Positions 39,963 through 48,552 of a stretch of DNA of 64,000 nt are shown piece after piece. The stretch's first letter is position 1. Every line of letters begins with the position of its first letter. The notes below the pieces were generated by a model. That model worked only from the letters and a program-made list of their open reading frames with translations, did no database searches and was not told where the DNA came from. The stretch covers positions 54,204 through 118,203 of the forward strand of contig CALCRU010000008.1 of the NCBI GenBank assembly GCA_937894335.1, given 5' to 3'. Made by a program: the position numbers and the translations under genes. This DNA is from an uncultured Treponema sp. Its GTDB lineage: Bacteria > Spirochaetota > Spirochaetia > Treponematales > Treponemataceae.

Positions 39963-42092
39963 ATGGCAGATTCACAGAGTTCTAGAGAAGGTCAGAGAAT
40001 TGTACTTGTTGTAGACGACGAAGAAATTAACCGTGAGATTCTTGGCAACATTTTACAGGAACGCTACAGGGTGCTTTTTGCAGGCGATGGTATTGAGGCA
40101 ATGAACATCATCCGCAAGGAAAAAATGAACATCTCGGTAGTGCTTCTGGACATCTCCATGCCCAACATGAACGGTTACGAAGTTCTGGCGACACTCCGTG
40201 CAGACGACATTCTGCGGCACATTCCAGTTATGGTTCTAACAGGCAACAAGGAAGCGGAAGTTTCCATGCTTGAACGGGGAGCCTCTGACTTTATTGTAAA
40301 ACCCTTTGACCGTCCAGACCTTATTCTTGCTCGCGTTGCAAAAACAATCCGTCTTGCAGAAGACACATACATCATCCGTGAAACAGAAAAAGACTCCCTT
40401 ACAGAACTGTCAAACATTTCCCACTTCCAGAAACTTTGCAAACTTGAAAACGACCGCTTTGCAAAAGACAGCATAAAGCCCTCGTATATCTACATAGACA
40501 TTCTTAACATGAAGGCCTACAACAACCGCTACGGATATGCCGAAGGTGACAGAATGCTTTGCCGTGTTGCATGGGCACTTAGAGACACCTTTGAAGACCT
40601 TCCCGTCTGCCGAATTTCCGAAGACCACTTTGCGGCATTTGCTCCAGCCAAGGCAACGGAACTTCTTCTTAAAATTTTGCAGGAAAGGGTAAAGCCCTGT
40701 GGAAACGGAACCAACATAGAATTTCATGCAGGAATCTTTACACCCAACGATAATGAAGATGTAGACTCAATTACCGCACTTGACTTTGCACGAATTGCAT
40801 GCCAGACAATAGACGGCGACTACAGTATTTCCATAAAGACATTTGATGACGCAATGCTCAAAAAGTACGACAACGAGCAGCGCGTTCTTGAAAACTTTGA
40901 AAAAGCCCTTAGCGAACACTGGATAAAAGTATACTATCAGCCTATAGTAAGGGGAATTACTGGAGAAGTGTGCAACTTTGAAGCCCTTGCTCGGTGGATT
41001 GACCCTGAACTGGGAATGCTTTCTCCGGGAGTTTTTATTCCCGTCATAGAAGACTACAAACTTGGCGCACGCATGGATCTGTACATGGTAGAAGAAGTAT
41101 GCCGCGAAATGAAGGAACGCACTCTTGGCGGAATAACGCAGGTTCCCGTCTCGGTAAACTTTTCGCGCACAGACTTTGACCAATGCGACATGGTAAAGGA
41201 AATAACAGAAATTGCAGACAGGTACAAGATGCCTCACGACATGCTCATCATAGAAGTTACCGAAAGTGCATTTGGACACAACCAGAAATTCCTTCAGGAG
41301 CAGATTCAGCGCTTCCACGAGCAGGGATTTAAAGTTTGGATGGACGACTTTGGCGATGGATATGCCTCTTTAAATGTTTTGCAGGATAACGACTTTGACC
41401 TTATAAAACTTGACATTGGCTTCATGCGGAACTTTGACACTAACGGCAAAAATGGAAAAATCTTAAAGGACATAATTCGCATGGCACAGCATTTGGGAAT
41501 CCACACCTTGTCCGAAGGCTCAGAAAGCGAAGAGCAGGTTAAGTTCCTTCAGGAAATAGGCTGTGAAAAAATTCAGGGATTCTACTACGGAAAGCCCCGC
41601 CCCACATCAGAGTCAATTCAGAACATAAAGAACGACACTGCCCTTGCCATAGAAAGCACGGAAGTTGCAGACTACTTTGAAAACAAATGGAACTTTAACT
41701 ATTCCGAATATCTTTCAAACAACATTCCTGGTGCAATTCTGGTTTACAAGGCAAACGATGAGGAAGAAATCCTTTATGCAAACAACGAACTTGTTTCCAT
41801 GTTTGAATGCAGCAGCCTTAGAGAATTCCTTGAGTACACCAAGTGCTCCTTTAAGAACATAGTTCACCCAGACGATCTGGCAATTACCGAAGAAACAATC
41901 AAACGGCAGCAGGCAGGAAACAATTCTCAGCATCTGGATTTTGTTGATTACCGCATCATAACAAAGAAGGGAACCATAAAAACAATAGAAGACATTGGCC
42001 ACCTTGTGCACAACGAAAAGCACGGCGACATTTACTTTGTTTCCCTCTACGACATTGCAACAAAAAAATCAGTTTCGGAGGAATCAAAGTAA
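39963..42092 (+). CDS. Response regulator with REC, degenerate GGDEF, EAL and PAS domains
   Basis: This 709-residue c-di-GMP signalling protein has four domains. A receiver lies at about 12-130 (VLVVDDEEINREIL, VLLDISMPNMNGYEV with the phospho-Asp, VLTGNK, VKPFDRP). A GGDEF domain lies at about 150-300, in which the signature is replaced by RISEDHFAAF, so it is probably catalytically dead. The EAL domain at about 325-570 has NFEALARW, VNFSRTDF, IIEVTES, MDDFGDGYASL, LIKLDIGFM and EGSESEEQ, so phosphodiesterase activity is plausible. A C-terminal PAS domain covers about 600-700. It shares one base (TAATG) with an HPt gene, suggesting that the receiver is fed by a phosphorelay. Confidence 0.9.
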   Translation: MADSQSSREGQRIVLVVDDEEINREILGNILQERYRVLFAGDGIEAMNIIRKEKMNISVVLLDISMPNMNGYEVLATLRADDILRHIPVMVLTGNKEAEVSMLERGASDFIVKPFDRPDLILARVAKTIRLAEDTYIIRETEKDSLTELSNISHFQKLCKLENDRFAKDSIKPSYIYIDILNMKAYNNRYGYAEGDRMLCRVAWALRDTFEDLPVCRISEDHFAAFAPAKATELLLKILQERVKPCGNGTNIEFHAGIFTPNDNEDVDSITALDFARIACQTIDGDYSISIKTFDDAMLKKYDNEQRVLENFEKALSEHWIKVYYQPIVRGITGEVCNFEALARWIDPELGMLSPGVFIPVIEDYKLGARMDLYMVEEVCREMKERTLGGITQVPVSVNFSRTDFDQCDMVKEITEIADRYKMPHDMLIIEVTESAFGHNQKFLQEQIQRFHEQGFKVWMDDFGDGYASLNVLQDNDFDLIKLDIGFMRNFDTNGKNGKILKDIIRMAQHLGIHTLSEGSESEEQVKFLQEIGCEKIQGFYYGKPRPTSESIQNIKNDTALAIESTEVADYFENKWNFNYSEYLSNNIPGAILVYKANDEEEILYANNELVSMFECSSLREFLEYTKCSFKNIVHPDDLAITEETIKRQQAGNNSQHLDFVDYRIITKKGTIKTIEDIGHLVHNEKHGDIYFVSLYDIATKKSVSEESK

Positions 42093-42430
42093 TGACAAAG
42101 GAAGACCTTATTTCCTACGGTGCAGACTTTGAAAAGGGAATGCAGCTTTGCATGAACAACGAGGCATTTTATTTTAAGATGATTCAGAAATGTCTTGCAA
42201 ACGAAAAGTTTAAAACACTGGGCGAAAAACTTACGGCAAAAGACCTTAAGGCCGCATTTGAAGACGCCCATGCACTAAAGGGAGTTACAGGAAACCTTGC
42301 CCTTACTCCACTGTACAATGCCATAGAACAGATTGTCGAACCCTTACGAAAAGGCGAAGAGGCAGACTACAGTTCCCTGTATAAAAAGATTGAGGAAGAA
42401 AAGGCAAAACTAGACTCATTTGCCCTGTAA
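42092..42430 (+). CDS. HPt domain protein
   Basis: This 112-residue stand-alone histidine phosphotransfer protein has its phospho-acceptor site in DAHALKGVTGNLAL. It overlaps the stop of the REC-GGDEF-EAL-PAS gene as TAATG, so the two are coupled. It probably relays phosphoryl groups between a hybrid kinase, perhaps that at 54082-56913, and the receiver of its neighbour. The partner is inferred, not shown. Confidence 0.9.
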   Translation: MTKEDLISYGADFEKGMQLCMNNEAFYFKMIQKCLANEKFKTLGEKLTAKDLKAAFEDAHALKGVTGNLALTPLYNAIEQIVEPLRKGEEADYSSLYKKIEEEKAKLDSFAL

Positions 42431-42451
42431 AAATCAGTCTAAGAAAAAGTC

Positions 42452-43315
42452 CTACATTACATTTTCTATAAGAGTGCGTGCAACCCTAAATCCAAGGCTG
42501 CTACTTCTTCCCGTTACAGAACTTCCTGAGCGAAAGAAAACCGTGCACTGCTGCATGTCGTCAAGCCACGAGCCGCCCCTTTTTACGCGAAGAAGACCGT
42601 TCTTTGGACCGTGAGGATTTGACTGGGGAGAAATTCCCAAATCGCCTAAAAAGTCCCAGCACCATTCGGCAACATTTCCACACATATCGTAAAGGCCCAG
42701 AGAGTTTGGAATTTTGGTTCCTACATCGTGGGTAGACACATCGCTATTTTCGCCAAACCATGCGCATTTGTTTATGTTATCAGAACCGGCAAACTGGTAG
42801 GGATTCCTGTTTTTTCCGCCTCGGGCAGCATATTCCCATTCCGCCTCGGTGGGAAGACGGTAGCCGTTTGCAGTAAAGTTGCATGTAAGTCTCTTCCACA
42901 CGGGATTTGCGTGGTCAAAGGCGCTTAAGTCGGTACTCATGCTTATGCTGTAGCAGGGAGTAAGCCCTTGGGCCACACTAAGAGCATTGCAGTACATTAC
43001 GGCCTCGCACCAGTCAACACATTCTACAGGATGATTTTCTCCAATCAGTTTGGAAGGATTTGTCTGCATTATGTATTCATACTGTCTTTGGGTAACTGGA
43101 GTTTCGGAAAGGGCAAAGCTTAAAAGTGAAATCTGACGGTTCATTTCGTTCTGACCCATAACAAAGACACCGCCGTTAACGGTTATCATGGTAGGCATGG
43201 GATTATTTTTTACCGCCATAGCCTGAGCATCTGAAGCACCTTCTACAGGGGCCGCACATTGAGGACAAAACTTAAATCCGCTTACAAGTGTCGCACCACA
43301 CTTTGAACAAACCAT
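42452..43315 (-). CDS. FGE/sulfatase-modifying factor-like protein with N-terminal zinc ribbon
   Basis: This 287-residue protein starts with a zinc-ribbon motif (MVCSKCGATL ... KFCPQCAAP). An FGE-sulfatase (SUMF1-like) domain follows: GGVFVMGQNE, ETPVTQRQYEYIM, HPVECVDWCEAVMYCN, YRLPTEAEWEYAARGG, GLYDMCGNVAEW, RVKRGGSW and FFRSGSSVTGRSSS. True formylglycine-generating enzymes need two redox Cys, and I cannot confirm an equivalent here. Many treponemal members of this family lack sulfatases and are of unknown function. AGGAG precedes ATG 43315, and the promoter is at 43341-43369. Confidence 0.85.
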   Translation of the reverse strand: MVCSKCGATLVSGFKFCPQCAAPVEGASDAQAMAVKNNPMPTMITVNGGVFVMGQNEMNRQISLLSFALSETPVTQRQYEYIMQTNPSKLIGENHPVECVDWCEAVMYCNALSVAQGLTPCYSISMSTDLSAFDHANPVWKRLTCNFTANGYRLPTEAEWEYAARGGKNRNPYQFAGSDNINKCAWFGENSDVSTHDVGTKIPNSLGLYDMCGNVAEWCWDFLGDLGISPQSNPHGPKNGLLRVKRGGSWLDDMQQCTVFFRSGSSVTGRSSSLGFRVARTLIENVM

Positions 43316-43340
43316 GCAAAACTCCTTTCTTAATGGCTTT

Positions 43341-43369
43341 ATGGTAGCATTATTAAGCTATAAATACAA
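43341..43369 (-). promoter_or_regulatory. Promoter of the FGE-like gene
   Basis: On the minus strand: TTGTAT (43364-43369), 17-bp spacer, TACCAT (43341-43346). The leader carries AGGAG. Confidence 0.5.
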
Positions 43370-43393
43370 GTATGCAGAATAAGGCTCTATGCA

Positions 43394-43422
43394 TTGAAAG
43401 TTTTTACAATAACAGCTACAAT
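43394..43422 (+). promoter_or_regulatory. Promoter of the STAS gene, predicted leaderless
   Basis: TTGAAA (43394-43399), 17-bp spacer, TACAAT (43417-43422). The -10 ends 6 bases before ATG 43429, and no ribosome binding site is present. Confidence 0.7.
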
Positions 43423-43428
43423 TAAACC

Positions 43429-43731
43429 ATGATTGATATAAAGGAATCTCGCAACGGTGATGTTTTGGAAATAATCCTGACAGGCAGACTGGACACAAAC
43501 ACAGCTCCTCAGGTAGAAACGGTTCTCAAGGAAGATGTAAAAGCCATCAACAAGCTAATTTTTGACTTGAGCGGAATCACATACATCTCAAGCGCAGGAC
43601 TTAGGGTTGTCCTTGTGGCACACAAACTTATGGCAACCACCAGAGGAAAATTTATCGTAAAGAATCCCTCATCATTCTGTAAGCAGGTTCTTGAAGCTAC
43701 AGGAATGGATGGAGTCCTTACAATAGAATAA
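43429..43731 (+). CDS. STAS-domain anti-sigma factor antagonist
   Basis: This 100-residue STAS protein (SpoIIAA/RsbV type) shows VLEIILTGRLDTNTAPQVE and FDLSGITYISSAGLRVVL, with the phosphorylatable Ser in ISSAGLR. It would bind an anti-sigma kinase when unphosphorylated. The neighbouring convergent gene encodes a PP2C-type phosphatase that could dephosphorylate it, but no RsbW-type kinase or sigma factor lies nearby. It is monocistronic with a leaderless-type promoter. In spirochaetes similar modules may control processes other than sigma factors. Confidence 0.9.
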   Translation: MIDIKESRNGDVLEIILTGRLDTNTAPQVETVLKEDVKAINKLIFDLSGITYISSAGLRVVLVAHKLMATTRGKFIVKNPSSFCKQVLEATGMDGVLTIE

Positions 43732-43734
43732 GCC

Positions 43735-45354
43735 CTATTTTATTCCAAGTTCAAGCATGGTAATGTCGTCAAACTGAGACTCAGCATTTACAAAAGCGTC
43801 CACATCGGCCTTGATGATTTTAAGCGCATCCTGAGGAGTTTTTCCTACAGTCTTTTTCATTGCCTCAAGAAGCCTGTCTTCTCCGTACAGTTCTTCCCTT
43901 TCGTTAGTTGCTTCAGTAACACCGTCAGTATACGCAAAGAGCCTGTCACCCTTGCCAAGCTTAATAGAATGTTCAGAATACTTCATGCCATCCATGCCAG
44001 CAAGCATAAGGTTTGGTTTGGTAACAAGGTAAGAAACACCTCCGTTTTGGCACAGTATAGGAGGAGTGTGTCCCGCATTTGCAAAGACAAGTTCGCCAGT
44101 GCTTATGGTAAGCAGTCCCATCCAACAGGTTACAAAAAGTCCTGCATCGTTACCTTCGCAAAGCTGTCCGTTAACAAGCTCAAACACTTTTGAAGGGGAA
44201 TGTCCCTGCAGGGTTTCGTTTTTAATAATCGTCTTTGCAATAACCATAAAGAGAGCGGCAGGAACACCCTTTCCACTTACATCGCCCACAACAACCGCAA
44301 AGTGATCATCATCAACCATAAAGAAATCGTAAAAGTCACCGCCTACTTCCTTGGCAGGACTCATAGAAGCATACAGTTCAATTTCGGGATGATTTTCGTA
44401 GGGAGGAAAAATCCGTGGCAGCATGTTGGCCTGTATCTGAGTTGCAACATCAAGTTCTGCACCAAGCCTTTCCTTTTCGGCAGTACTTTTTGTAAGCTCG
44501 TCAATATAGGTATTCATGTCTACACTCATCTTTTCTACAGAGCGGGCCAGAGTTCCCAGTTCGTTGCGATCAGTTATTTCCTTAAGAACTCCCGAAAGAT
44601 GACCCTTGTGTTCCGCAAAATGAGAAGTCTCTTCTGTAATCGACCTAAGGGGATTAAGGATTTTTTTTCGCAGGAAAAGCACATAGACAAAAAGGCAGAC
44701 AGTTGCAAAAAGCAGAAAGGCAACAAGGGAAGAGCGAAGATACTGCTTCTGAATTGTGGTAACTTCACTCATGGGTTTTACTACACCCACAAGTGCAACA
44801 GGCTTACCGCTAGAATTTAAAACTGGAACAGATGTAGTAACATGTCCGCCGGTTTCCTTATTGTAGGAATAAGTTGTATATCGTTCTCCACGCTCCATTA
44901 CCCTGCGGATGTTTTCTATGTATTCTTCAGATTTGTTTGTTAGGGAAGAAGTGTGCCCCAACTCTATTACCGAACCGTTCTGCACAAGAGGATTAACCGT
45001 ATCGTACAAATACATGCGCCAGGTGTAGTCGCTGTCGTTTACCGTAACATAAATATATGCAAGGCTAAATTCAACCGTAAGCAGATTAAGTTTTTCGTCA
45101 ACAGACTTCCATTCTTCGTCAGCCACAGGATTCTTCACATAGCGGTCAATGTCATCACCGTCAATAAAAGATGCTGCCGTATAGGCAACCTGAGAAGTCA
45201 TAACTCCGTACTGGTCTTCAAAAATGTTTTTAAACTCGGAATAACCAAGATATGTATTCATTGCGCACAGAATTGCACAAAACCCAATCATGTAAAGTGG
45301 AAGAGTTACAACGAGACTCGTAAGTCTAAATTTTCTATTCCTGTTTTCGCCCAT
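43735..45354 (-). CDS. Membrane PP2C/SpoIIE-type serine phosphatase with sensor and HAMP domains
   Basis: This 539-residue protein has a transmembrane helix near the N-terminus, an extracytoplasmic sensor of about 170 residues and a second helix (SSLVAFLLFATVCLFVYVLF). A HAMP-like linker then leads to a PP2C/RsbU phosphatase domain: GAELDVATQIQANMLPRIFP, PAKEVGGDFYDFF, VVVGDVSGKGVPAALFMV and LFAYTDGVTEATN. It probably dephosphorylates the adjacent STAS protein in response to an external cue. ATG 45354 follows TATACT by 6 bases; the longer frame to 45480 is not used. It is convergent with the STAS gene, with only 3 bases between the stops. Confidence 0.92.
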   Translation of the reverse strand: MGENRNRKFRLTSLVVTLPLYMIGFCAILCAMNTYLGYSEFKNIFEDQYGVMTSQVAYTAASFIDGDDIDRYVKNPVADEEWKSVDEKLNLLTVEFSLAYIYVTVNDSDYTWRMYLYDTVNPLVQNGSVIELGHTSSLTNKSEEYIENIRRVMERGERYTTYSYNKETGGHVTTSVPVLNSSGKPVALVGVVKPMSEVTTIQKQYLRSSLVAFLLFATVCLFVYVLFLRKKILNPLRSITEETSHFAEHKGHLSGVLKEITDRNELGTLARSVEKMSVDMNTYIDELTKSTAEKERLGAELDVATQIQANMLPRIFPPYENHPEIELYASMSPAKEVGGDFYDFFMVDDDHFAVVVGDVSGKGVPAALFMVIAKTIIKNETLQGHSPSKVFELVNGQLCEGNDAGLFVTCWMGLLTISTGELVFANAGHTPPILCQNGGVSYLVTKPNLMLAGMDGMKYSEHSIKLGKGDRLFAYTDGVTEATNEREELYGEDRLLEAMKKTVGKTPQDALKIIKADVDAFVNAESQFDDITMLELGIK

Positions 45355-45360
45355 AGTTAG

Positions 45361-45389
45361 AGTATAAATCCATTCTGTTGAATGTGCAA
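45361..45389 (-). promoter_or_regulatory. Promoter of the PP2C gene, predicted leaderless
   Basis: On the minus strand: TTGCAC (45384-45389), exact 17-bp spacer, TATACT (45361-45366). The -10 ends 6 bases before ATG 45354. Confidence 0.7.
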
Positions 45390-45431
45390 GGACTAAGACG
45401 GACTTAACTATAGCACTTTTTTCTAATCTTA

Positions 45432-45440
45432 TGCTATACT
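45432..45440 (+). promoter_or_regulatory. Extended -10 promoter of the metal-uptake operon
   Basis: TGCTATACT with AGAGGA before ATG 45458. No clear -35 and no obvious Zur or MntR palindrome is seen. Confidence 0.5.
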
Positions 45441-45457
45441 GTCCGTAGAGGAATCTT

Positions 45458-45961
45458 ATGAAGAATGTAAAAAAATGCATCTATTTAATTTTAACGGGAT
45501 TTACTCTTACACTATGCGCTTGTTCAAAAAAAACTGCTTCGCTACCAGAAGTTACTCCACAGACTGCACAAAAACAGGTTCAGACGGCACCAACAGCAAG
45601 CGTACAGTCGGCAGATACTTCCTCTCCGGTAGATATAGACCTTACCCGCATGAATGCAAACATGACCTATGCAGAAGTATTCAACATGCTAATTGAGCCA
45701 GAATTTTACGAAGGCAAAACAGTTCGCATAAGGGGAAGCCTCCACATTCCCGAACAGTTAGAAGGTGCGCCACCCTACTCCTGCATTGTGTGGGATGCAA
45801 CGGCATGCTGTCCTGCAGGACTAGGTTTTTATCTTGCAGATGACGCAGACATAACAATGCCCAAAGAAGACGAAATCATTACGGTTGTGGGAACATACAC
45901 CTGCACTGAACTGGACGGATTCAGTACCATAAGCCTTATAAACTGCATTTTGGAATCGTAA
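45458..45961 (+). CDS. Lipoprotein with OB-like domain and Cys-Cys motif, first gene of a metal-uptake operon
   Basis: This 167-residue lipoprotein has its signal ending LTLCACSKK, then a Gln/Thr-rich linker and a small beta-rich domain (EFYEGKTVRIRGSLHI, EIITVVGTYTC). It contains VWDATACCPAGLGFYL. The Cys-Cys motif in this position recalls the C-terminal domain of YcgQ/DUF1980 proteins, which I recall as linked to zinc uptake. It is followed after one base by the DUF1893-ABC ATPase gene and then permease and binding-protein genes, so a role as metal chaperone or extracytoplasmic metal-binding factor is inferred. The promoter at 45432-45440 is divergent from that of the PP2C gene. Confidence 0.7.
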   Translation: MKNVKKCIYLILTGFTLTLCACSKKTASLPEVTPQTAQKQVQTAPTASVQSADTSSPVDIDLTRMNANMTYAEVFNMLIEPEFYEGKTVRIRGSLHIPEQLEGAPPYSCIVWDATACCPAGLGFYLADDADITMPKEDEIITVVGTYTCTELDGFSTISLINCILES

Positions 45962-45962
45962 C

Positions 45963-46970
45963 ATGACAAAAGACCTACCGCCCGGAACAACGCTCCTTGT
46001 ATGCAGTGGCGATAAAGAAATTTTCTCCAGTAGCGGTAAGTGGCTTCACCCCCTTTTTGAACTTGAGGATTTTTTTAAAACCTACACAGGAAGCAAAAAA
46101 GACTTAAGCGCCCACGACACAGCAATAGGAAAAGCAGCGGCGGTACTAATGACTCGGTTGGGCATAAAAAAAATGCATGGCGACATAACAAGCACTCTGG
46201 CCCTAAACTACATTAAGAAAAATCATCCAGACTCATGTCTTACCTTTACACATCAAGTTCCCAGACTTTTATGCGCAACAGAAGAACAGCTTGAAGACCT
46301 TGACGACAGCGATGAAATGTACTACCTACTTAGGCAAAGGGCAAAACTTACTCAGGGTGTAAGCGTGGAAGTAAAAAACATTTCACACCCCTACGGACAG
46401 ATAAGAGACTTTTCTTTTTCGTTACCAGCAGGAGGCCGCCTTATAGTGGAAGGAGAAAACGGTGCAGGAAAGACAACACTTCTTACCCTCCTTGCAGGAA
46501 TAGCAAAACCTTCTTCAGGCAGCATTCTAATTGACGGTCTTCCGGTAAAAAAACTCAAACCCCTTACCATAGGATACATACCACAGTTTGCAGGAAAGGA
46601 AAATTTTTCCCTCTCTGTAGAAGAAGTTATTTCTTTAGGCATTCCCTCTGGAACAAAAAACAGAACCGAACTGATTCACAAAAATCTTGAACGAACTTCA
46701 TCTCTGCATCTTGCCAAACGGGACTTTTCAAGTTTAAGTGGCGGTGAAAAACAAAAAGTTTCCGTTGCCAGATGTCTTGCACAAAAGGCAAAACTTCTTC
46801 TTCTAGACGAACCCACTGCTTCTTTGGATTCGGCCAACAAAAAAATGGTAATGGAAATTATTCGTTCCCTTAGCCTTACAGAAATTCCCACAATCATCAT
46901 CGTAACCCATGACAGGGAACTTGCTTCTCTTGGCGGATGGTCTCACCTTTCTTTAGGAGGCACACAATGA
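45963..46970 (+). CDS. ABC transporter ATPase with N-terminal DUF1893-like domain
   Basis: This 335-residue fusion has a DUF1893-like domain at residues 1-110: LLVCSGDKEIFSSSGKWLHP, DTAIGKAAAVLMTRLGIKKM and ISTL/ALNYI segments matching the family pattern. Residues 125-335 are a ZnuC-like ATPase: ENGAGKTTLLTLLAG, a Q-loop IGYIPQF, LSGGEKQKVSVARCLA, LLLLDEPTASLDSANK and IVTHDREL. DUF1893 has a cytidine-deaminase-like fold and no assigned function. Fusion to a metal-uptake ATPase is unusual and could act as a regulatory or sensing domain. It is tightly linked to the lipoprotein upstream and overlaps the permease gene as ATGA. Confidence 0.85.
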   Translation: MTKDLPPGTTLLVCSGDKEIFSSSGKWLHPLFELEDFFKTYTGSKKDLSAHDTAIGKAAAVLMTRLGIKKMHGDITSTLALNYIKKNHPDSCLTFTHQVPRLLCATEEQLEDLDDSDEMYYLLRQRAKLTQGVSVEVKNISHPYGQIRDFSFSLPAGGRLIVEGENGAGKTTLLTLLAGIAKPSSGSILIDGLPVKKLKPLTIGYIPQFAGKENFSLSVEEVISLGIPSGTKNRTELIHKNLERTSSLHLAKRDFSSLSGGEKQKVSVARCLAQKAKLLLLDEPTASLDSANKKMVMEIIRSLSLTEIPTIIIVTHDRELASLGGWSHLSLGGTQ

Positions 46971-47785
46971 GTCTGCTACTTCTTCAGCCTGTCTTCCGCG
47001 GATTTATTGCCCTTGCTCTTTCTGGTGCAGCTTTTCCACTATGCGGAGTTCTCGTTCTTCGTCTTGACCTTATTCCTCTTAGGTATATGCTCATGCACGG
47101 TGTTATACTGGGAGGAGCACTTGCCCTTGCACTTAATGTTCCACTTGTTCCTGCAATAATTTTTATTAACTGCATTCTTGTCCTAATGATGATTTTTCTT
47201 AACAAAACTCATTCATCATTCAGCGCACCTTCGGCGGCAATTATGGTTTTAAGCATGGCCCTTGCCTCTCTTATTATGCATGTAAAGGATGTTCCTGCAA
47301 AAGACACGCTAAGCATTTTGTGGGGAAGTCCCTTTGCGCTTACAGTAACAAATGTTATCATCCTTGCAGTAGCGGCAGTTCTTTTAGTCCTGTACATCAG
47401 CCTAAACTACAAAAACATTCTGCCCATTTTCTTTAGCCGTGACATTGCAGTTGCCATGGGCATAAAAGTCAGGCTTCACGAAACGGTTATGATATTTATC
47501 GTTGCAATAACAATTGCCCTTGCAATGCAACTTCTAGGTGCATTTCTTATTGACACCCTTCTAATTCTTCCGGTACTGTGTGCCGAAACTCTTATGCATC
47601 TTACAAAAAATCAGCGCGGAATAAAAAAACTTTTCATCTTTAGTTCAGTTCTAGGATTTATTTTTTCTACAGGGGGATTTATTCTTGCCCTAAAATTTGA
47701 CTTTCCACCGGCAGCCACAATTGCACTAACGACAGGTGCTTTGTATGCAATACTATTACTTTTTAACAGGAGAAAAAAATCATGA
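46967..47785 (+). CDS. Zinc/manganese-type ABC permease (ZnuB/TroC-like)
   Basis: This 272-residue permease has about eight hydrophobic helices. The ABC-3 family pattern is visible in AAFPLCGVLVLRLDLIPLRY, MLMHGVILGGALALAL, SILWGSPFALTVTN, FSRDIAVAMGIKVRLHE and LGAFLIDTLLILPVLCAETL. The start is ATG 46967, overlapping the ATPase stop; it overlaps the binding-protein gene in the same way. It would form the channel for metal uptake across the inner membrane. Zinc versus manganese or iron cannot be told from the sequence. Confidence 0.88.
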   Translation: MSLLLLQPVFRGFIALALSGAAFPLCGVLVLRLDLIPLRYMLMHGVILGGALALALNVPLVPAIIFINCILVLMMIFLNKTHSSFSAPSAAIMVLSMALASLIMHVKDVPAKDTLSILWGSPFALTVTNVIILAVAAVLLVLYISLNYKNILPIFFSRDIAVAMGIKVRLHETVMIFIVAITIALAMQLLGAFLIDTLLILPVLCAETLMHLTKNQRGIKKLFIFSSVLGFIFSTGGFILALKFDFPPAATIALTTGALYAILLLFNRRKKS

Positions 47786-48543
47786 AGAAATTTCTTGCAG
47801 TGATTTTGTTTGCATTCATTGCCTTAGGGGCATTCGCAGGCGGAGCAAAAGACAAAAACTCTAACCCTGACTTTATTGCCTCTACATCTTGGACGGCCGC
47901 CTTTGCCGATTTAGCAGGGATTGATGATGTATCATGCATTGCACCAGCATCCCTTCGCCATCCACCTGAGTACGAAATTACAGTAAGCGACATTCAGAAA
48001 ATTACTGAATCAAAGTATTTTATTTACGCAGGTTTTGAACGGATGATGCAAACTTTGGGAAATTCTGTCGGCACTGTTCAGATGGTAAAAATTTCCTGTG
48101 ACAATTCCATTGCAACGGTCAAAAAAAATGCAGCCCTCTTAAGCGAAATCACAGGCACTCAGGAAGAAAGTGCAAAAAGAGTGGCCGCATACGAAAACGC
48201 AATACTCACCGCCGCCAGACAGCTTGAAGAACTAGGATTAAAAGGCGCACCTGTTCTATGCAATGCAAACCAAGTTTACCTTGCAAAAGATTTGGGACTT
48301 ACCGTAGCGGCAACATTCGGTCCAGGTCCTGTAACAGCCACACAGATTGCAGATGCAAAAGTGGGGAACTATGTCTTCATCATAGACAATGTGCATAATC
48401 CTGTTGGACAGCCACTGGCAGAAGTTGCACCAAAAAGCAAGTATGTCATCTGGAGGAACTTTCCTGAACGGACGGAACGGAATGCCCTGCTTAATGTCAT
48501 TAAGGAAAACATAAATACACTGCTGTCTAGCTACAAAAAGTAA
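47782..48543 (+). CDS. Metal-binding periplasmic protein (ZnuA/TroA-like)
   Basis: This 253-residue protein has an N-terminal signal (FLAVILFAFIALGAFAGG), without a clear lipobox Cys. The fold resembles the cluster A-I metal-binding proteins: a first lobe starting DFIASTSWTAAFADLAG and ligand candidates at LRHPPEYEIT and NVHNPVGQP. The central linking helix is MQTLGN...SEITGTQEESAKRVAAYE. It is shorter than typical ZnuA and has no His-rich loop. It is the last gene of the operon and is convergent with the aldolase gene (9 bases between stops). Metal specificity is unknown. Confidence 0.78.
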   Translation: MKKFLAVILFAFIALGAFAGGAKDKNSNPDFIASTSWTAAFADLAGIDDVSCIAPASLRHPPEYEITVSDIQKITESKYFIYAGFERMMQTLGNSVGTVQMVKISCDNSIATVKKNAALLSEITGTQEESAKRVAAYENAILTAARQLEELGLKGAPVLCNANQVYLAKDLGLTVAATFGPGPVTATQIADAKVGNYVFIIDNVHNPVGQPLAEVAPKSKYVIWRNFPERTERNALLNVIKENINTLLSSYKK

Positions 48544-48552
48544 AAAACTCCT

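Noticed and set aside
42452..43315. Naming the FGE-like gene as formylglycine-generating enzyme
   Set aside because: The redox cysteines cannot be confirmed and no sulfatase gene is nearby.
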